Shown piece by piece: positions 45,947-49,174 of a stretch of 49,174 nucleotides of DNA. Source of the stretch: an uncultured Bacteroides sp. (GTDB taxonomy: Bacteria; Bacteroidota; Bacteroidia; Bacteroidales; Bacteroidaceae); assembly GCA_900553815.1 (NCBI GenBank), contig USEY01000016.1:1-49174 (forward strand), written 5' to 3'. The position numbers and the translations under genes were made by a program. The notes beneath the pieces were generated by a model. The model made no database searches, was not told where the DNA came from, and saw nothing but the letters and a program-made list of their open reading frames with translations. The number at the start of each line of letters is the position of its first letter. The stretch's first letter is position 1.

Positions 45947-48706
45947 TTATACTCCTTTCTTGCGCTTCAGAAAGTCAGTTGGGCTTTCACCGAAGTACTC
46001 CTTATAGCACTTGGTAAAATAGGATGGCGAGCTGAAACCTACCTCGTAGGTGATTTCGGCCACGGTCTTGTCCGTTGAGGCCAGCAGCGACGCTGCACGC
46101 TTGAGGCGGGCAATGCGCAACAACTCGTTGGGTGCATAACCACAGAGAGCCTTGGCCTTGCGGTAGAGTTGTACGCGGCTCAGGCCAATCTGTTCGCCCA
46201 AGTCCTCCACACTGAGGTTCGGGTCGGTGAGGTGTTCGTCTATCAGGCGGTGCAGACGTTCCATGAATCCCTTGTCCATGTCGTTGGCCGGTGCTTTCTG
46301 CAAGGTTGTGTTGCTGCCATCGGCAAAGAAACTTTGCAGGCGGCGACGGTTCTCAATGAGGTTGCGCAGGCGTACTGTGAGCAGGCGTGCGCTGAAGGGC
46401 TTGGATATGTAGGAGTCGGCCCCACACTCATATCCCTTTATCTTCTGTTCGTCTACCGCGTATGCAGTCAGCATCATGACGGGGATGTGCGAGGTCTGTA
46501 TTTCCGACTTCAGGCGACGGCAACACTCCATGCCATCCATGACAGGCATCATGACGTCGCAGATGATGGCGTCGGGCACATGTTTCATGGCTTGCTGGAT
46601 GCCTTCCTGCCCGTTGGCCGCTTCCAGCACATTGTATTCGTCCTGCAGGATGGAACGCACATAGTCGCGTATGTCCTGGTTGTCGTCTATCACGAGGATG
46701 GTTTCCTTGTCTTTGGGTGGTGTCAGGCTGTCAGGGGTTTGCAGGGTCTCCTGGTCGGCGGCCAGCACGGCACCTTCCTTCAGGTTGGCCAGCATGGCAT
46801 TGCGGGTTGTGTCGGGGTCGATGGTTCCGGTCTGACAGACTGGCATCTCAATGGTGAAGCACGTGCCCTGTCCTTCGGTGGTGCTTACATGGATGGTGCC
46901 GTGGTGCATCTCAACGAAGGCCTTTACCAGTGCCAGGCCGATGCCCGATCCGGCATGGTGCACGTCTATCTGATAGAAACTGTCGAATATGTGCTGCACG
47001 TGTTCGGCGGGCATGCCTACACCCGTATCGGCTACCTGCAGTCGGAGGTACGACTCTCCTTCCTTGTCGAAGACGGCCAGGCTGACGGTGATGTCGCCAT
47101 TCTCGGGCGTGAACTTGAAGGCGTTGGACAGGAGGTTGTAGATGATGCGCTCCAGCTTCTCGGCATCGGCCGTCAGCGTGTAGTCAGTATGCTCATCGGC
47201 CTGAATGTGGAAGTGTATGTGCTTGCGGAAGGACAGCGTGCGGAAGGCATCGGTCCAGTCGGTCAGGGCCGTGCGCAGGTCGAAGCGGCTGAGCCTCAGT
47301 TGCAGCTTGCCGTCTTCAAACTTGCGGAAGTCCAGTATCTGATTGACCAGGCGCAGCAGCACGGTGACATTCTTATGGATGATGTTGAGCAGGAATCGCT
47401 CGTGCTCGTTCAGGTTCTGGCTCTGTTGCAGTTGATCCACCGGGTCGGCAATCAGCGTTAGCGGTGTGCGGAAGTCGTGCGACACGTTGGTGAAGAAGGC
47501 CAGCTTGGCATGTGTAGCATCTTCCAGCTGTCGCGAGAGGGTGATAAGCTGGTCGCGCTGTTCCTCCAGCTGTTGTTTCTGTCGCGACAGCTCAGTGTTC
47601 AGCCGGTTCTTTGTCCAGAAGGCGCGTACCACGAATACCAGCAGCGTGCCTACCAGCACAATGATGACCATGCAGGCATAGAGGAACATGCGCTGTGCCG
47701 AGTAGCGCAGCAGGAAGGCATCGAGCTGATGATTGAGCTTCTCTATCTTTTCGTCAAGAGTGGTAATATGGGTAGTCTGCATCTGCATGATGCGGGCATT
47801 CTGCCGGTTGACCAGTGCGGTGGACAAGAGCGTCTCGCGCGGATAGCTGCGGCCTTCCAGTATGTCCATGGCCACTTGCACCACGCGGTCGCCTCCGGTT
47901 GGATAGATGAACGTGGCATCCAGTGTACCGTCGGCCACCATTTCCACGCCCATGCCTTTGCCCGAGAGGGCATCAACACCCACAAAGAGCATCTTTTTAT
48001 CACAATTCCTGCCTGTTGCGGCATCGTGTGCCCCCATGGCCATGCGGTCGTTGTGGGCAAAGACCAGGTCGATGTGTGATTGCCGGGTCAGGATGGAGTC
48101 GAATGCCTGCCTGGCCGATTCTCGCGACCATCCGGCGTCGGCAGTGGCTACAAGGTGTATGTCGGGGGCGTCGCTCAATGCGTCGAGCAGGCCACGGTGG
48201 CGGTCGCGTGCCGGTGTGGAACCTTTCAGACCGCTCAACTCCACTACATTACCCTTTCCTTTCAATCGGCTGGATAGGTAGATGCCTATCTGGCGCCCCA
48301 TTTCATAATTGTCGGCACCGATGTAGGCATTATAGCTGTCAGAGTCTATTTTGCGGTCGACCAGCACTACCGGTATACCTTTTTTATATGCCTTCTCGAC
48401 CACTGGCGTTATGGCTTCAGCCTCATTGGGCGCCACTACTATGAGGTCTACATCTTGGCTGATGAAGTGTTCAATGTCGGCTATCTGGCGGTTGTTGTCG
48501 TCGCCGGCCGAGCGGATGTCTATTTCCACGCCCGGATAGAACAATGCTTCGCGGCGTATTTCCTTGTTCATCTGTGTGCGCCACTCATCGTCGCTGCACT
48601 GCGACACGCCTATGACGTACTGCTGCTTTTCTTCATTGCAGGCACTCATCAGCAGGCAGCAGAACAGGTAAAGTAGCAGGGCGGGGAACAGATTGGTGTG
48701 TCTCAT
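45947..48706 (-). CDS. Hybrid two-component regulator with periplasmic sugar-binding domain
   Basis: 919 aa, one-protein two-component system (HTCS). Residues about 1-25 form a membrane signal ending in a lipobox-like SAC; 28-310 are a type I periplasmic-binding domain (YVIGVSQCSDDEW, DLIVVAPNEAEAITPVVEKAYKKGIPVVLVDRKI); a membrane helix lies at about 341-361; the kinase phosphorylation His is 410 (NVSHDFRTPLTL), N-box Asn524/528, G-boxes VADTGVGMP and GSGIGLAL; receiver Asp is 717 (ICDVMMPVMDG); AraC helices occupy about 815-919. The same layout is found in the fructose sensor BT1754 of B. thetaiotaomicron. Any target operon must lie beyond the right edge or elsewhere. Confidence 0.94.
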   Translation of the reverse strand: MRHTNLFPALLLYLFCCLLMSACNEEKQQYVIGVSQCSDDEWRTQMNKEIRREALFYPGVEIDIRSAGDDNNRQIADIEHFISQDVDLIVVAPNEAEAITPVVEKAYKKGIPVVLVDRKIDSDSYNAYIGADNYEMGRQIGIYLSSRLKGKGNVVELSGLKGSTPARDRHRGLLDALSDAPDIHLVATADAGWSRESARQAFDSILTRQSHIDLVFAHNDRMAMGAHDAATGRNCDKKMLFVGVDALSGKGMGVEMVADGTLDATFIYPTGGDRVVQVAMDILEGRSYPRETLLSTALVNRQNARIMQMQTTHITTLDEKIEKLNHQLDAFLLRYSAQRMFLYACMVIIVLVGTLLVFVVRAFWTKNRLNTELSRQKQQLEEQRDQLITLSRQLEDATHAKLAFFTNVSHDFRTPLTLIADPVDQLQQSQNLNEHERFLLNIIHKNVTVLLRLVNQILDFRKFEDGKLQLRLSRFDLRTALTDWTDAFRTLSFRKHIHFHIQADEHTDYTLTADAEKLERIIYNLLSNAFKFTPENGDITVSLAVFDKEGESYLRLQVADTGVGMPAEHVQHIFDSFYQIDVHHAGSGIGLALVKAFVEMHHGTIHVSTTEGQGTCFTIEMPVCQTGTIDPDTTRNAMLANLKEGAVLAADQETLQTPDSLTPPKDKETILVIDDNQDIRDYVRSILQDEYNVLEAANGQEGIQQAMKHVPDAIICDVMMPVMDGMECCRRLKSEIQTSHIPVMMLTAYAVDEQKIKGYECGADSYISKPFSARLLTVRLRNLIENRRRLQSFFADGSNTTLQKAPANDMDKGFMERLHRLIDEHLTDPNLSVEDLGEQIGLSRVQLYRKAKALCGYAPNELLRIARLKRAASLLASTDKTVAEITYEVGFSSPSYFTKCYKEYFGESPTDFLKRKKGV

Positions 48707-48732
48707 GGATTTGTTATCTTGGTTATGGTTTA

Positions 48733-48740
48733 CAAAAATA
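48733..48740 (-). promoter_or_regulatory. -7 element of the HTCS promoter
   Basis: Minus strand TATTTTTG, exact TAnnTTTG match, 26 bases before the start codon. No TTG at the usual -33 distance. Confidence 0.5.
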
Positions 48741-48858
48741 GCAAATCCTGCTTGAATATGCTTTGATTTTCATTAGATATTAGGTTCTAGGCAGTCTTTA
48801 TTGTCGTCAAGGGCGCTTATTGTCCTTTTTAGTCAGCTTATTGCATGGGTATTGCCGA

Positions 48859-49174
48859 GTGTGTGATGCGCACTTTATCGAGTGCGTGGCGCGCACCTTA
48901 CCGAGTGCGTGATGCGCACCTTACCGAGTGCGTGATGCGCACCTTGCCGAGTGCGTGTCGCGCACCTTACCGAGTGCGTGGCGCGCACCTTACCGTGTGC
49001 GTGATGCGCACCTTACCGAGTGCGTGATGCGCACCTTACCGTGTGCGTGATGCGCGCATTACCGTGCGCGTGGTGCGCGCATTACCGTGCGCGTGGTGCG
49101 CGCATTACCGTGCGCGTGGTGCGCGCATTACCGTGCGCGTGGTGCGCGCATTACCGTGCGCGTGGTGCGCGCAT
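48859..49174. repeat. Dyad tandem array, 23-bp period, running off the window edge (array 5)
   Basis: At least fourteen units in strict 23-bp register, the last cut by the window end. Basic unit: arm GTGCG, linker TGATG, arm CGCAC, 8-base spacer CTTACCGA (5+5+5+8). From about unit 10 the arms become GCGCG and CGCGC with spacer ATTACCGT; unit 9 is intermediate, with a G-T pair. The first unit is degenerate (GTGTG). Since 23 is not a multiple of three, this is not a protein repeat. It lies upstream of the HTCS promoter. Confidence 0.95.

Noticed and set aside
46169..47461. 430-residue frame opposite the HTCS gene
   Set aside because: Antisense shadow of a well-supported gene; composition and content show no protein family.
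48845..49027. 60-residue repetitive open frame
   Set aside because: It translates the 23-bp array; the period is not a multiple of three, and nothing else supports a gene.
48859..49174. CRISPR array
   Set aside because: Units are 23 bp with only 8 bases between symmetric parts, and there are no unique spacers of normal length and no cas genes.

Overview
The window reads as a chromosomal segment from a gut Bacteroidales, most likely Bacteroides or a close relative. The evidence is: -7 elements of the Bacteroides form TAnnTTTG upstream of many genes; a Bacteroidota-type tmRNA whose tag ends in NYALAA; a SecA of about 1,100 residues with a C-terminal SEC-C metal site; Bacteroidota-only families (DUF6340, DUF4831, DUF4837, DUF4105/Lnb); and a hybrid two-component regulator with a periplasmic sugar-binding domain. 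I see no rRNA, tRNA, prophage, insertion sequence or CRISPR array.

Layout. 0-7.2 kb: a lipoprotein-like metallophosphatase, then minus-strand housekeeping genes pgi, gpsA and lysS, a small acidic protein and a DUF6340 lipoprotein. 7.3-13.8 kb: secA, then a translationally coupled pair made of an Lnb-type lipoprotein N-acyltransferase (DUF4105) and a PafA-like phosphatase homologue that appears to have lost its active site. 14.4-21.9 kb (plus): coaX, an outer-membrane barrel protein, a TPR protein, lptC, a CNNM/CBS protein and a PpiD-like chaperone, an envelope-biogenesis cluster. 23.1-29.6 kb (plus): rlmN, DUF4837, pdxA, a sigma-54 activator, lptE, a TPR-like protein and secG, ending in two terminators. 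29.8-33.2 kb: an MFS carrier, an orphan PqqD-like protein and DUF4831. 33.3-41.9 kb: a GH3 glycosidase fused to a lactonase propeller, tmRNA, two L,D-transpeptidases of different subfamilies and a MATE exporter. 42-49.2 kb: a second, strikingly AT-rich GH3 enzyme, dinB and a hybrid sensor/AraC regulator.

The most unusual signal is between the genes. Five intergenic spaces each hold a short tandem array with a 21-24 bp unit, and every unit is a small dyad: arm, short linker, complementary arm, spacer. In four of the five the spacer is exactly 8 bp. Sequence differs between arrays, but the 14.1 kb and 22.1 kb arrays share the same arms (AGTAGT and ACTGCT) and the same 6+2+6+8 layout. In the 48.9 kb array the arms change together, through a G-T intermediate, so pairing is preserved. 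Four arrays lie upstream of, or between, predicted promoters and terminators, which hints at a DNA-level role; the 37.5 kb array has only a weak signal on the tmRNA side. A second module (TGAAGTTTCAC, then about 50 bp later TACGGTGAAAGATT) is shared by the two largest intergenic spaces. I know of no name for these arrays. Everything here was read by eye; alignments to families are from memory of their motifs.
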